Source of the DNA: Epsilonproteobacteria bacterium (ex Lamellibrachia satsuma)
Lineage (GTDB): Bacteria; Campylobacterota; Campylobacteria; Campylobacterales; Sulfurovaceae
DNA: 64,000 nt
Assembly: GCA_003934925.1 (NCBI GenBank)
Contig: JQIX01000044.1
Coordinates: forward strand, 1-64,000
Direction of reading: 5' to 3'
In this document: piece after piece, positions 17,899 to 26,440 of the stretch
Position numbering within the stretch: position 1 is the first letter of the stretch
Layout of the letters: each line of letters starts with the position of its first letter
The notes under the pieces: model-generated
What the model saw: the letters and a program-made list of their open reading frames with translations, nothing else
What the model was told of the DNA's origin: nothing
Databases searched by the model: none
Made by a program: the position numbers and the translations under genes

Positions 17899-18360
17899 CT
17901 ATTTATGATATGGGTGATTATTGTTAATTGTTAGACCTCTGAATATCTGTTCCAATAAAACAACTTTCACCAGTTTATGTGAAAGCGTTATTTTACCAAA
18001 TGATATAGCATTATTACATTTAACTAAAAAATCCTTTTCAAGGCCGTATGCACCGCCGATATAGAAGTTTACAGTTACGCTATCCTTAAGCAATTCCGCA
18101 AAATCAAAGCTGTCTACCTCTTTTGACGAAGGATCCAAGGCAATATTTATACCGGAATTTAAATATTTCTCCAATACTTTTGTATAGGATCTTTTTGCAG
18201 CCTGAGGTGAAATATCCTGTGCTTTTGCTATCTCTTTATCAAAAAGTTCAACAACTTCGACTTTTGCAAAAGGTTTTGCAATCTTTTTATAATGTTCTAT
18301 CAAGGGAGCATATAGTTGATCTTTCCCTTTTTTATCAATAATGATGACGTTTATTTTCAT
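17899..18360 (-). CDS. rlmH: 23S rRNA pseudouridine1915 N3-methyltransferase
   Basis: The 153-residue SPOUT methyltransferase modifies pseudouridine 1915 in helix 69 of 23S rRNA. The SAM-binding knot is visible as FYIGGAYGLEKDF, then ISFGKITLSHKLVKVVLLEQIFRG and the conserved C-terminal NNHPYHK. Length and ending match the family. It is the first gene of the leftward operon; AT-rich sequence with a possible -10 lies upstream. Confidence 0.95.
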   Translation of the reverse strand: MKINVIIIDKKGKDQLYAPLIEHYKKIAKPFAKVEVVELFDKEIAKAQDISPQAAKRSYTKVLEKYLNSGINIALDPSSKEVDSFDFAELLKDSVTVNFYIGGAYGLEKDFLVKCNNAISFGKITLSHKLVKVVLLEQIFRGLTINNNHPYHK

Positions 18361-18475
18361 TTCACTATCCTAAAAAATTTTGTTATTGTACCAAAATCTG
18401 AAATAGATTTTTTACTCTAAACTATTTTCAATACAATATGGTATAAGACAAAGAAGGCAGTTACAAACTATTACC

Positions 18476-19189
18476 ATGAACAATATACAGCTGGGTATCC
18501 ATCATCTCTCTTTTACGGACGTATCGGATCATACTGCACTTTATAAGCGTATTTATCCTGATCTATATAAAAACTATTACTGGAGTGATGACTTCTCTCC
18601 GGAATATTATATCGCTCAGGCAAAAGCAGGTTTCATCGCAGTAACGGATCATTATGAAGGAAAAGAGCTGCTTCTGCCAGAGATACAGTTCAGCTATGCC
18701 CTTTTGGATTTCAAAGACTTGCATGTCAGCAGAAAAGTAAAAAGGCTCTTAAATAAAAAAGAACTGCAACTTGAAATAAGTCAGGATCTCGATAAAGTAG
18801 TTGCCGGCATTAACAGCTCACATAAAAACAACTGGCTGACACCCCGTTATCTTGAAACACTAAAAGCTACACGGGATATAGATAAGAACTTCAAAATGAT
18901 AGCAGCCTATATTAGAGAGGAAGAGGAAGTCATTGCCGGAGAGATAGGTTATATCATAGGAAAGACCTACACAAGTCTAAGCGGTTTCAGCAGTAGAGAA
19001 AAAAAATATCATAACTATGGAACCGCCCAACTTGTCCTGCTTGCACAGTATTTGGAAAAAAATCATTTTGCTTTTTGGAATTTGGGCCAATCCTATATGT
19101 CCTATAAACTTGCAGTGGGGGCCAAAGTATATGAACGGCAGGCATTCTTAAAACGCTGGATAGAAGCAACATCATCTGTTCTATCGTAA
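18476..19189 (+). CDS. Leucyl/phenylalanyl-tRNA-protein-transferase-like (Aat-like) protein
   Basis: The 237-residue protein resembles the GNAT-fold C-terminal half of Aat. EIGYIIGKTYTSLSGFSSRE is followed by YGTAQLVLLAQYLEKNHFAF, then WNLGQSYMSYKLAVGAK and RQAFL. In true Aat the matching region positions aminoacyl-tRNA for transfer of Leu/Phe to N-terminal Arg/Lys. The N-terminal half here differs from the classic FPPxxxALxxPNGLLAxGGDL segment, so it may be an Aat-like acyltransferase with another acceptor. It has a TATAAG -10 but a weak ribosome-binding site. Its function is inferred only from motif resemblance. Confidence 0.55.
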   Translation: MNNIQLGIHHLSFTDVSDHTALYKRIYPDLYKNYYWSDDFSPEYYIAQAKAGFIAVTDHYEGKELLLPEIQFSYALLDFKDLHVSRKVKRLLNKKELQLEISQDLDKVVAGINSSHKNNWLTPRYLETLKATRDIDKNFKMIAAYIREEEEVIAGEIGYIIGKTYTSLSGFSSREKKYHNYGTAQLVLLAQYLEKNHFAFWNLGQSYMSYKLAVGAKVYERQAFLKRWIEATSSVLS

Positions 19190-19212
19190 TATTTCACCCA
19201 TACATCTGTTCA

Positions 19213-20103
19213 TCATTTCTGCTCATAGCCTCTTAGAAGATCATCGATAATATCATCTATCCGATCAAAAATGATAGAAAGGTGTCCCTTATTCGGATAT
19301 ACTTTAAATGTAGCCCCTGAAATTTTTTTTGCCATTGTTTTTGCCATAGAAACCGGTATAGCCAGATCCTTTTCTCCATGCCAAAAGAATATAGGAGAAA
19401 GATTTATCTCTTCAAGTGAAAATCCCCATGGTTTACCAAATGCAAGTATTCCATCACAGGCTACACCTTTACTGCCTTGTTTATAGGACTCCCTAAAAGT
19501 ATTAAGTAACATCTTTCTGGCTTTTGTGTTTTTTATGAGTTTTTTGTCCACATCATCTAAAGTATTAAAAATGCTTTCCAAAAATTGATCTGCTTTTGCA
19601 TCATCCTGACTGAACCGTCCTTCCAAGAGCCAGAAAAGAGGTCTGACAAACCATGGCAGTTTCTGTGCAAGGAAAATAAAAATACGATTCTCTTTGAGCA
19701 TATGTTCCGTTCCAAATTCAAATACAGGGGCAATACCGGAGATAATACCGCAGGACAGGATTCTATGAGGTATTTTATATGCACAAGCCAAAGCATACGG
19801 TGTGCCTGCAGAAACTCCCATCACAGAAAAATGATCCACTTGAAGTCTGTCTGCCAGATAAGTAATATCATCTACAAAGTCTACTATCCGACGATCTTCC
19901 TGAAAAGTAGATAGCCCCATACCCGCTCTGTCCACACCTATGACTCGTATACCTGATTTCAGCATTTGTTCATGTACGATATTTACTTCAAGGCGTGAAG
20001 AATTCAAGCCGTGAAAAAGGAAAAGAGGCCTTCCCTTCAGATCACCTGCTTCTGCGTATCCAAGTATTCTTCCGTCAGGCAGTTTCATGGTGTGACTTCG
20101 CAT
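19213..20103 (-). CDS. Alpha/beta-fold hydrolase
   Basis: The 296-residue serine hydrolase has the oxyanion segment LFLFHGLNSSR, a nucleophile elbow GVSAG (Ser in VMGVSAGTPYALA), a catalytic Asp in HGEKDLAIPV and a His in NKGHLSII, so the triad is complete. A cap region lies at about 130-215. It follows the FAH-family gene by two bases, so the two are co-transcribed and may act on the same compound. The natural substrate is unknown; ester or C-C bond hydrolysis are both possible in this fold. Confidence 0.85.
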   Translation of the reverse strand: MRSHTMKLPDGRILGYAEAGDLKGRPLFLFHGLNSSRLEVNIVHEQMLKSGIRVIGVDRAGMGLSTFQEDRRIVDFVDDITYLADRLQVDHFSVMGVSAGTPYALACAYKIPHRILSCGIISGIAPVFEFGTEHMLKENRIFIFLAQKLPWFVRPLFWLLEGRFSQDDAKADQFLESIFNTLDDVDKKLIKNTKARKMLLNTFRESYKQGSKGVACDGILAFGKPWGFSLEEINLSPIFFWHGEKDLAIPVSMAKTMAKKISGATFKVYPNKGHLSIIFDRIDDIIDDLLRGYEQK

Positions 20104-20105
20104 TA

Positions 20106-20741
20106 CTAATATACTTTATCCCTATTGGGTACCTGAACCACCCATTCATTCTCAACCAGAAGCTTCTCTCCTGAGAACACCTGCCCTTTAAACCTGTCAC
20201 CCACACGGTAAGTTGCCACACCTTTAGGTGTACCGCTCATGATAATATCATTATCTTCCAGTGTCATAAAACGCTGTATCTCTAAAAGCATAGTATCGGG
20301 TTTGTACATCATCAAGTCATATGTGGCAAACTGTACAAGCGTATCGTTGATATAAAGTTTCATTCCCAAAGTGCTGACATCATCATGCAGCGGTACAAAT
20401 GTACTCAGCACGGCAGAATTGTCAAATGCCTTGGCTCTTTCCCACGGCAGCCCCTTCTTTTTAAGTGTATCCTGAATATCCGCATATGTAAGGTCAAGTC
20501 CAAAACCTACACCGGTAATCTTATTGTTACGTATCAGGAAACATATCTCACCTTCAAAACGGCAATGTTCCGAAAAATAGTAAAGCGTATCACTGATTGA
20601 TGAATTCGGTTTGTTGAATACCACCATAGAAGAAGGTATCTCATTACCCAATTCCTCTATATGTTCTACATAGTTACGTCCTATACAGACTATCTTTGAG
20701 ACTTCTACATTCTGCTCTTCATATTGAACTGTTTTCATCAT
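20106..20741 (-). CDS. Fumarylacetoacetate hydrolase (FAH)-family protein
   Basis: The 211-residue protein has the core FAH fold. KIVCIGRNYVEH opens the domain, EGEICFLIRN supplies metal-ligand acids, GFGLDLTYADIQ carries the Asp ligand with KAFDNSAVLSTF, and MSGTPKGVATYRVGD ends the active site. Members hydrolyse or decarboxylate beta-diketo acids such as oxaloacetate or acylpyruvates. AAAAGGTCATAA precedes tandem ATG codons. It lies two bases upstream of the alpha/beta hydrolase. Confidence 0.88.
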   Translation of the reverse strand: MMKTVQYEEQNVEVSKIVCIGRNYVEHIEELGNEIPSSMVVFNKPNSSISDTLYYFSEHCRFEGEICFLIRNNKITGVGFGLDLTYADIQDTLKKKGLPWERAKAFDNSAVLSTFVPLHDDVSTLGMKLYINDTLVQFATYDLMMYKPDTMLLEIQRFMTLEDNDIIMSGTPKGVATYRVGDRFKGQVFSGEKLLVENEWVVQVPNRDKVY

Positions 20742-20763
20742 TTATGACCTTTTTGCATTTACA

Positions 20764-21392
20764 TTAGTAGATGAATTCCACAACTTCATCAAAAGGCAGT
20801 CTAAGTTGTTTGGACTGTTCATTCAACCTGTACCCAAAGGGCAGCAATACTGAGACTTGATATTTACTCGTATCCAGGCCTAAAAATCTTCTACCTTCCC
20901 TTTCTCAAATCCCTCTATGGGACAGGAGTCTATACCCACAAAAGCTGCTGCCGTCATCATATTACCCAGTGCAATATAGGTTTGTCTGGCTGTCCACGCA
21001 TAAATATTCTGATCACTGCTGAGCGTTTCTTCAAGATGTTTTGAATAAAGATCGATGTAGCCGTCCAATTGTTCTTGTGACAAAGGTCGTCTGGCAAATC
21101 GTTCGGCAGGGACTCCACTCTCCGGTTTTACATTTTCTATAGCTGCCAGAATCACGACCAGGTGGGAACAGGAAGTGATCTGGATCTGGTTCCAACACAC
21201 GGGACGCAACTTCTCTTTCAGTTCTTCATTTGTAATAACAAGGAACTTCCATCCTTCCATTCCAAAAGAAGAAGGTGATTTTCTCCCTGCTTCCAAAATG
21301 TAATGCATGGTTTCATCATCTATTTTTTTACTTTCATCAAATACTTTGCATGCATGCCTGAAATCCATCGCTTTTGTAAAATCATTGGTCAT
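20764..21392 (-). pseudogene. Nitroreductase-family gene with a C-terminal frameshift
   Basis: From ATG 21392 (after AAAGGAGATATG) the frame encodes a flavin nitroreductase-like protein: MTNDFTKAMDFRHACKVFD, SPSSFGMEGWKFLV and IYAWTARQTYIALGNMMTAA. It stops early at 20880-20882 after KGKVEDF. In the next frame the missing end follows directly: LGLDTSKYQVSVLLPFGYRL and then LRLPFDEVVEFIY to a TAA at 20764-20766. Adding one A to the plus-strand run 20882-20886 (five A) joins the two. The lost tail carries the GY-R segment that contacts the FMN phosphate in relatives. It may be a true mutation or a homopolymer error. Confidence 0.8.
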
Positions 21393-21480
21393 CATATCTC
21401 CTTTCACTCGACTATACTAGCATAAAATAAAAAAACCTCTTTGAGAAAAATGTCTCTTTCATAGTAAATTATACTAAATT

Positions 21481-21489
21481 TGCTAAAAT
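21481..21489 (+). promoter_or_regulatory. Extended -10 close to the cutA start
   Basis: TGCTAAAAT ends eight bases before the cutA ATG, so transcription would start at or next to the start codon and the mRNA could be leaderless. A second candidate, TATACT at 21470-21475, would give a leader of about 15 bases, also without a Shine-Dalgarno sequence. Confidence 0.4.
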
Positions 21490-21496
21490 AGTCTCT

Positions 21497-21817
21497 ATGA
21501 AAACAACAAATTACTGCATTGTCACTACAACGATAGACGATAAAAAAATTGCCGACCAGATCAGTACTACCCTGCTGCAAAATCATTTGGTTGCCTGTGT
21601 TCAAAGCTATTCTGTAAAAAGCCAATATCATTGGCATGGCGCGCTAGAAAGTACTGAAGAGACACTCCTGCAAATGAAGACCAAAGCTTTGCTTTTTGAA
21701 GAAGTCAAAGCTCAAATAGAAGCATTGCACTCCTATGACGTTCCCGAGATCATTATGATACCTATCATAAATGCAAATGCAAGCTATCTGGAGTGGGTAG
21801 AGAAAGAGACAAAATAA
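21497..21817 (+). CDS. cutA: Divalent-cation tolerance protein CutA
   Basis: The 106-residue protein has the CutA1 signature throughout: CIVTTTIDDKKIADQI near the start, LVACVQSYSVKSQYHWHGAL, TEETLLQMKTK, and IEALHSYDVPEIIMIPI before YLEWVEKET. CutA forms very stable trimers with a ferredoxin-like fold. It was linked to copper tolerance in E. coli, although its real function is unsettled. There is no Shine-Dalgarno sequence before the ATG. Confidence 0.93.
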   Translation: MKTTNYCIVTTTIDDKKIADQISTTLLQNHLVACVQSYSVKSQYHWHGALESTEETLLQMKTKALLFEEVKAQIEALHSYDVPEIIMIPIINANASYLEWVEKETK

Positions 21818-21854
21818 AACAAATCATCTGTTTAATTGTTCAAAGTTCATTTCC

Positions 21855-21914
21855 CTCGTTACCACGGTGTATAGCCAGGAGACATCCTTTACACACGGGA
21901 ACCGTGGTAACGAG
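21855..21914. repeat. Palindromic intergenic element with 13-bp perfect arms
   Basis: CTCGTTACCACGG (21855-21867) is matched by CCGTGGTAACGAG (21902-21914) around a 34-base centre. Inside it GTGTA (21867-21871) can pair with TACAC (21890-21894). It lies in the 156-base gap between cutA and hrpB and is GC-richer than its surroundings. It resembles the dispersed palindromic elements (CTCGTTCCCACG type) seen in many proteobacterial genomes, a resemblance from memory. It could also act as a cutA terminator, but no T-run follows. Confidence 0.65.
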
Positions 21915-21973
21915 TAAATAACGTCATAAAAAGTAATAGCAAACAATCATCAATTTTAAAGTATAATCCCATC

Positions 21974-24463
21974 ATGCAAAACCTACCCATAAACCAAGTC
22001 TTACCTCAAGTAAAACAAGAGCTCCTTTCTAATAATAAACTAGTTCTTCGAGCGCCACCAGGAGCAGGGAAAACCACAGCACTTCCTCTTGCGCTTTTAG
22101 ATGAACCTTGGTTAAAAAACAAAAAGATCATCATGCTGGAACCCAGACGGCTTGCAGTGCGTTCTTCTGCAGCGCGTATGGCAGAGCTTTTGGGTGAAAA
22201 AGTTGGGAAACGAATCGGGTATCAGATAAAGATGGAGTCTGTGCAGAGTAAAGATACGAAGATACTCATAGTCACTGAGGGTATCCTGACTCGTAAGCTT
22301 CAGGCGGACCCCAGTTTGGAAGATGTTGCTTTGGTCATCTTCGATGAGTTTCATGAACGCAGCCTTCATGCAGATCTCTCTTTGGCACTTACCCTGGAGT
22401 CTCAGTCCATTCTTCGTGAAGATTTGAAAATCCTTGTGATGTCTGCGACACTCAACACTTCTGCCATTTCAAAATTGCTTGACCATGCACCCATCATACA
22501 AAGTGAAGGGCGTTCTTTTCCTGTAGAGAGCATTTACCTACCTATGCATACACTTCAACCTACTAAAAAAGAATTACCGGCTTTTGTACATACTCTTTTG
22601 CTGGATATCTTACGAAATGAAGAAGGAAACATACTGGTATTTTTATCAGGTGTAAGAGAGATAAAAGCTGTAGAGAAGCTTTTAAACACCATGAAGCCAA
22701 AAGATGTTTTCGTCTCAACACTCTATGGCAACCTCAGTAAAGAAACACAGGACAGAGCCATAAAAGCACCAGCCAAAGGATTTAGGAAGGTGGTACTTAG
22801 TACGAACATCGCTCAAACCTCTTTGACCATAGAGGGCATTACTGTGGTAGTGGACTCAGGACTTCATAATGTCTCTGTCTTTAACCCTTTCTCAGGCATG
22901 AACAAGTTAGAGAGTACCTTTATCTCCCAAGACTCCGCTACACAAAGAGCAGGACGTGCAGGACGCTTGTCTGCGGGAAAAGCCTACCATCTTTGGCACA
23001 AGTCCAAGATACTTCTAAAACATGATGTCCCAGAGATACTCTCCGCAGACTTGACACAGATGTTTTTAGAACTGGCACTTTGGGGTAATGATGATATCAA
23101 TACTCTTCCATGGATGGACACCCCACCTGCTACTGCCATCACCCATGCAAAAGAACTGCTGGAACAACTGGGTGCACTGGACAGCAAAGGCATCATTACA
23201 CCACATGGTAGAGCCATGAGCCGTTATGGTCTACACCCAAGACTAGCACATATGATGCTCAAAGCCAAAGAGCTTGACCTCTCGTATGAAGCTTCACTTT
23301 TGGCTGCTTTAGTTTCAGAAAAAGACATCTACTCTAATGCCTTTGGCTCATCTGATATACGTGAACGTGTCTCAGTTCTTCATGATGTGGCTAACAAAGT
23401 AGAGGTCAATACCCAGTTTATCAATATCAAACAATGCCACTATGTTCTCGCTAACGCCAAACGCATAGAAAAAGTACAAAAAGAAACTATAAACTTAGAG
23501 ATGCTTGGCATACTCCTAGCCTTTGCTTACCCGGACCGCATCGCCAAACAACGCTCAGAACATAACAACACTTACCTTCTCTCTAACGCAAAAGGTGCCT
23601 CTCTACATAGAGGCGATGAACTTTTTCATGCTCGATTTTTAGTTCTATCTGACTTAGATGCCCGTACCAAAGAGGCAACTATCTACAAAGCCATTGAACT
23701 CACTCAAGCCCAAATAGAAGAATACCTCAAAGAGCAGATAGAAGTACGAGAAGCCGTCACGTGGAATGAAGAGCAGAAAAGGGTAAACGTGCGCAGAGTA
23801 CAGTGTTTAGGTGCCATCATATTAAGAGAGACACAGATAACCAATGCCTCAAATGAAGAGGTTTTGACCGTACTGCTAGAGGAGCTTGAAGCGTTAGGAT
23901 TCAATGCATTAAACTGGAGTAAAGAAGCCAGCACACTGAGACATAGAGTAAACTTTCTCAATGCACATGGCATGGCATTCCCCAACTTTAGCGACGACTA
24001 CCTTTTAGAAAATATGGATGTGTGGTTAGCTCCCTACCTCACAGGTGTAAGTGCACTCAGAGCTTGTCAAAACTTAGACTTACACAACATACTTTTAGGA
24101 CAACTAAGTTTTGAAGAAACAAAACAACTAGACACCTTAGCCCCCAGTAAACTAAAAGTTGCCAGTGGCTCAAATATTGCCATAGACTACAGTAACCCAA
24201 AGCAACCCATCTTGGCAGTAAGACTTCAAGAGATGTTTGGAACGAAGTCTACACCTACCGTGTTAAATGGAAAAGTAAAGCTGATGATACACCTGCTATC
24301 CCCTGCTTCAAGACCCATGCAAGTCACACAAGACTTAGAGAGCTTTTGGAAAAACACTTATACTGAAGTGAAAAAAGAGTTAAGAGGAAAGTACAAAAAA
24401 CACTATTGGCCCGATGATCCTCTTACTGCCCAGGCAACCAGTAAGACCAAGAAGCATATGTAA
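21974..24463 (+). CDS. hrpB: ATP-dependent helicase HrpB (DEAH family)
   Basis: The 829-residue DEAH/RHA helicase has Walker A RAPPGAGKTTALPLALL, LEPRRLAVRSSAARMA (motif Ia), DEFHERSLHADLSLAL (motif II, DEFH variant), MSATLN (motif III), STNIAQTSLTIEG (motif V) and QRAGRAGR (motif VI). The HA2-like middle and the HrpB-specific C-terminal domain are both present, ending KKHYWPDDP. Length fits the family (about 810-840). It stands alone; its role in bacteria is poorly known, probably RNA remodelling. Confidence 0.95.
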   Translation: MQNLPINQVLPQVKQELLSNNKLVLRAPPGAGKTTALPLALLDEPWLKNKKIIMLEPRRLAVRSSAARMAELLGEKVGKRIGYQIKMESVQSKDTKILIVTEGILTRKLQADPSLEDVALVIFDEFHERSLHADLSLALTLESQSILREDLKILVMSATLNTSAISKLLDHAPIIQSEGRSFPVESIYLPMHTLQPTKKELPAFVHTLLLDILRNEEGNILVFLSGVREIKAVEKLLNTMKPKDVFVSTLYGNLSKETQDRAIKAPAKGFRKVVLSTNIAQTSLTIEGITVVVDSGLHNVSVFNPFSGMNKLESTFISQDSATQRAGRAGRLSAGKAYHLWHKSKILLKHDVPEILSADLTQMFLELALWGNDDINTLPWMDTPPATAITHAKELLEQLGALDSKGIITPHGRAMSRYGLHPRLAHMMLKAKELDLSYEASLLAALVSEKDIYSNAFGSSDIRERVSVLHDVANKVEVNTQFINIKQCHYVLANAKRIEKVQKETINLEMLGILLAFAYPDRIAKQRSEHNNTYLLSNAKGASLHRGDELFHARFLVLSDLDARTKEATIYKAIELTQAQIEEYLKEQIEVREAVTWNEEQKRVNVRRVQCLGAIILRETQITNASNEEVLTVLLEELEALGFNALNWSKEASTLRHRVNFLNAHGMAFPNFSDDYLLENMDVWLAPYLTGVSALRACQNLDLHNILLGQLSFEETKQLDTLAPSKLKVASGSNIAIDYSNPKQPILAVRLQEMFGTKSTPTVLNGKVKLMIHLLSPASRPMQVTQDLESFWKNTYTEVKKELRGKYKKHYWPDDPLTAQATSKTKKHM

Positions 24464-24468
24464 CTTTT

Positions 24469-24557
24469 TTATTTCCCTAACAACTCTTTTTGCTTCTTTG
24501 TCAACTTGAAAAACACCAACTCATACGAATGGTCGATCAACTCTTTCACACTCTCAT
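24469..24557 (-). pseudogene. C-terminal remnant of an MmcQ/YjbR-family gene
   Basis: On the minus strand, in a frame different from the overlapping kinase end, the sequence reads ESVKELIDHSYELVFFKL and then TKKQKELLGK before a TAA (24469-24471). The ELIDHSYELV...KLxKK ending is typical of MmcQ/YjbR-like small DNA-binding proteins. No other part of such a gene is present. The remnant starts inside the last codons of the ArsS-like kinase gene, so a deletion probably joined the kinase to the tail of a former neighbour. Confidence 0.55.
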
Positions 24558-25781
24558 CCTCCCTGGTACATTTATAGTGAAGACATTCTCTGCATTGCTG
24601 TACATATAATCCAGGTCCAACTTCAATATTTCCATTATATTCTGAATAATATAAAGTCCCAGGCCCAAGCCATGGCCTTTCGTGTTAAATGGCTTGGCAT
24701 AGGCATCTAATGACTCGGTAAACCGTAAACCTTTGTTGGCAAGTATGATACGCTCTTTTGTGATCGTGATGACCACCTTGTGGTCAGGAGCATATTTCAC
24801 AGCATTGTCTATAAGGTTCTTCAATGCCAGAGCCAACAGTTCGAAATCTGTATGCATGACCAGAGGTTCTTTTTCTATGACAGTCACCTGTTCTTCTATC
24901 TGCTCTTCATCCATGATCATCAGTTCCAAAGCCTGATCGATGATATCCCTGGCATTATAGTAACCTTCTTTAAGTGCATAACTGGATGATAGCATCTGTT
25001 CTATCTTTGAAAATTCATCAATAAGCAGTTCAAGACGTTCAAATACCGCATCATAGCTCAATGCAAGCTGTTCATCTTCCAAAAATGTATTAAGCAGCTT
25101 CCCTTTCCCTATAGGGGTTTTAAGTTCATGCATGATCATACGTAAAAAAAGCTGTCTGGAACTGATGAGTGATTCAAGCTTCCGTAATGCAGCATCGAAT
25201 GCATTGGCAACATCAGCGATCTCATCATGATTCCGGCTCAGTGTCGAAATACTCAAATCCCCCTCGGCAACTTTGTGCATTTGCTTTTGCAAAGTGTTGA
25301 GCGGTCTAAGGCTTTTGGTCAGCCACAGGTACAGTCCGAGAAGAAAAAGCAGTGATAGAAGGTACCATCCCATCAATTGCCACGGTATCTTCACCGGCTG
25401 TTCATCTTCAAGCAGTATTTTAAAATGAGGGTTACGCAAAAAAAGGTAAAGTCTGTTCTTCACTCTGAGTATTTTGAATTTACTTCGCAAAACACGTCTT
25501 TGCATAATCACTTTTGATCCTTTAAGGATATTGCCTACCTCTTCAGGATCACTGAGCTGTCTGAAGCCACTCTCTTTTAAAAAAAGCGATAGGTCCATAT
25601 CTTTATCATCTCTTCTGCTTTGTCTGAAATATTTATGGATAAAAAATGAAGTTTGGACATAGCGTTTCTGTATATCCTGTAAATGCCCTACCCTCTTAAT
25701 ATAAAAAGAAGCTCCGAAAAATGCACTTACAAAAAGTGCAGAGACAAGAAAGATGATACGTATTTTATAGTAAATGCTCAT
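24546..25781 (-). CDS. ArsS-like sensor histidine kinase
   Basis: The 411-residue kinase has an N-terminal transmembrane helix (about 8-28), a periplasmic segment, a second helix (about 134-155) and a HAMP-like linker. Its core has the phosphoacceptor box MIMHELKTPIGKGKLLN, NLIDNAVKYAPDHKV (N box), LANKG, and GHGLGLGLYIIQ (G box). The ELKTPIGKGK form of the H box is characteristic of the ArsS family of Campylobacterota (acid-responsive in Helicobacter). It overlaps the upstream regulator by four bases (ATGA). Its last codons overlap a YjbR-like remnant in another frame, so the natural C-terminus may have been altered. Confidence 0.88.
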   Translation of the reverse strand: MSIYYKIRIIFLVSALFVSAFFGASFYIKRVGHLQDIQKRYVQTSFFIHKYFRQSRRDDKDMDLSLFLKESGFRQLSDPEEVGNILKGSKVIMQRRVLRSKFKILRVKNRLYLFLRNPHFKILLEDEQPVKIPWQLMGWYLLSLLFLLGLYLWLTKSLRPLNTLQKQMHKVAEGDLSISTLSRNHDEIADVANAFDAALRKLESLISSRQLFLRMIMHELKTPIGKGKLLNTFLEDEQLALSYDAVFERLELLIDEFSKIEQMLSSSYALKEGYYNARDIIDQALELMIMDEEQIEEQVTVIEKEPLVMHTDFELLALALKNLIDNAVKYAPDHKVVITITKERIILANKGLRFTESLDAYAKPFNTKGHGLGLGLYIIQNIMEILKLDLDYMYSNAENVFTINVPGRMRV

Positions 25782-26434
25782 ATTAAAAGTTTATATCCCA
25801 CACCGCGCACGGTTTTGATCTTGACTGCATCACCTACTTTTTTTCTGAGCCTGTTCATAATAACAGAGAGGGAACCGTCACTGCCGAACTGAAAGACTTC
25901 GGAATCGTAAAGTATCTGTTCTTTGGAAACTGTTGTACCTCTTTGCTGAATGAGAAGTTTCAGAACAACGAACTCGGCGGGGGTCAGGTCAAGTACTTTT
26001 CCATTCAAAGTGATCTCCTCTTTGTTTTCATTGAGCATGAGAGCATACCGGGGCTCTTCTTCTGCTTCATTGATCTTTTTATAGCGGCGCAAGAGGGAAA
26101 TGATACGCGCATACATCTCCTGGGGGTCATAGGGTTTGGGAAGGTAATCATCTGCTCCCAGCTGCAACCCCGTCACTTTATCGCTCAGGTCACTTCTTGC
26201 GGAAGAAATGATAATGGGGATATCGTATTTACTGACCACTTCCCTGCATACTTCAAGACCGTCCATCCCGGGAAGCGTAAGATCAAGGATGAGAAGATCA
26301 TACTTCTCCACTCCTGCACTCAATCCAAGATAGGGATCCTGATAATTCGTAACGTTCAAATTGTATTTGGCAAGAAAATTTGTCAGAAGGGATGCGAATT
26401 CCGCATCATCTTCTATCATCAAAATATTTATCAT
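25778..26434 (-). CDS. OmpR-family response regulator (ArsR/CpxR-like)
   Basis: The 218-residue regulator has a receiver domain with IEDDAEF (acidic pair), LLILDLTLPGMDG (phosphoacceptor Asp), IIISSARSD and YLPKPYDPQE. A winged helix with LTPAEFVVLKLLIQQRG, LSVIMNRLRKKVGD and VRGVGYKLLI follows. It sits between a Spy/CpxP-like gene and its kinase, an arrangement like the cpx envelope-stress system. An upstream set of CTTA direct repeats is a candidate binding site for it. Confidence 0.9.
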   Translation of the reverse strand: MINILMIEDDAEFASLLTNFLAKYNLNVTNYQDPYLGLSAGVEKYDLLILDLTLPGMDGLEVCREVVSKYDIPIIISSARSDLSDKVTGLQLGADDYLPKPYDPQEMYARIISLLRRYKKINEAEEEPRYALMLNENKEEITLNGKVLDLTPAEFVVLKLLIQQRGTTVSKEQILYDSEVFQFGSDGSLSVIMNRLRKKVGDAVKIKTVRGVGYKLLI

Positions 26435-26440
26435 AGACGA

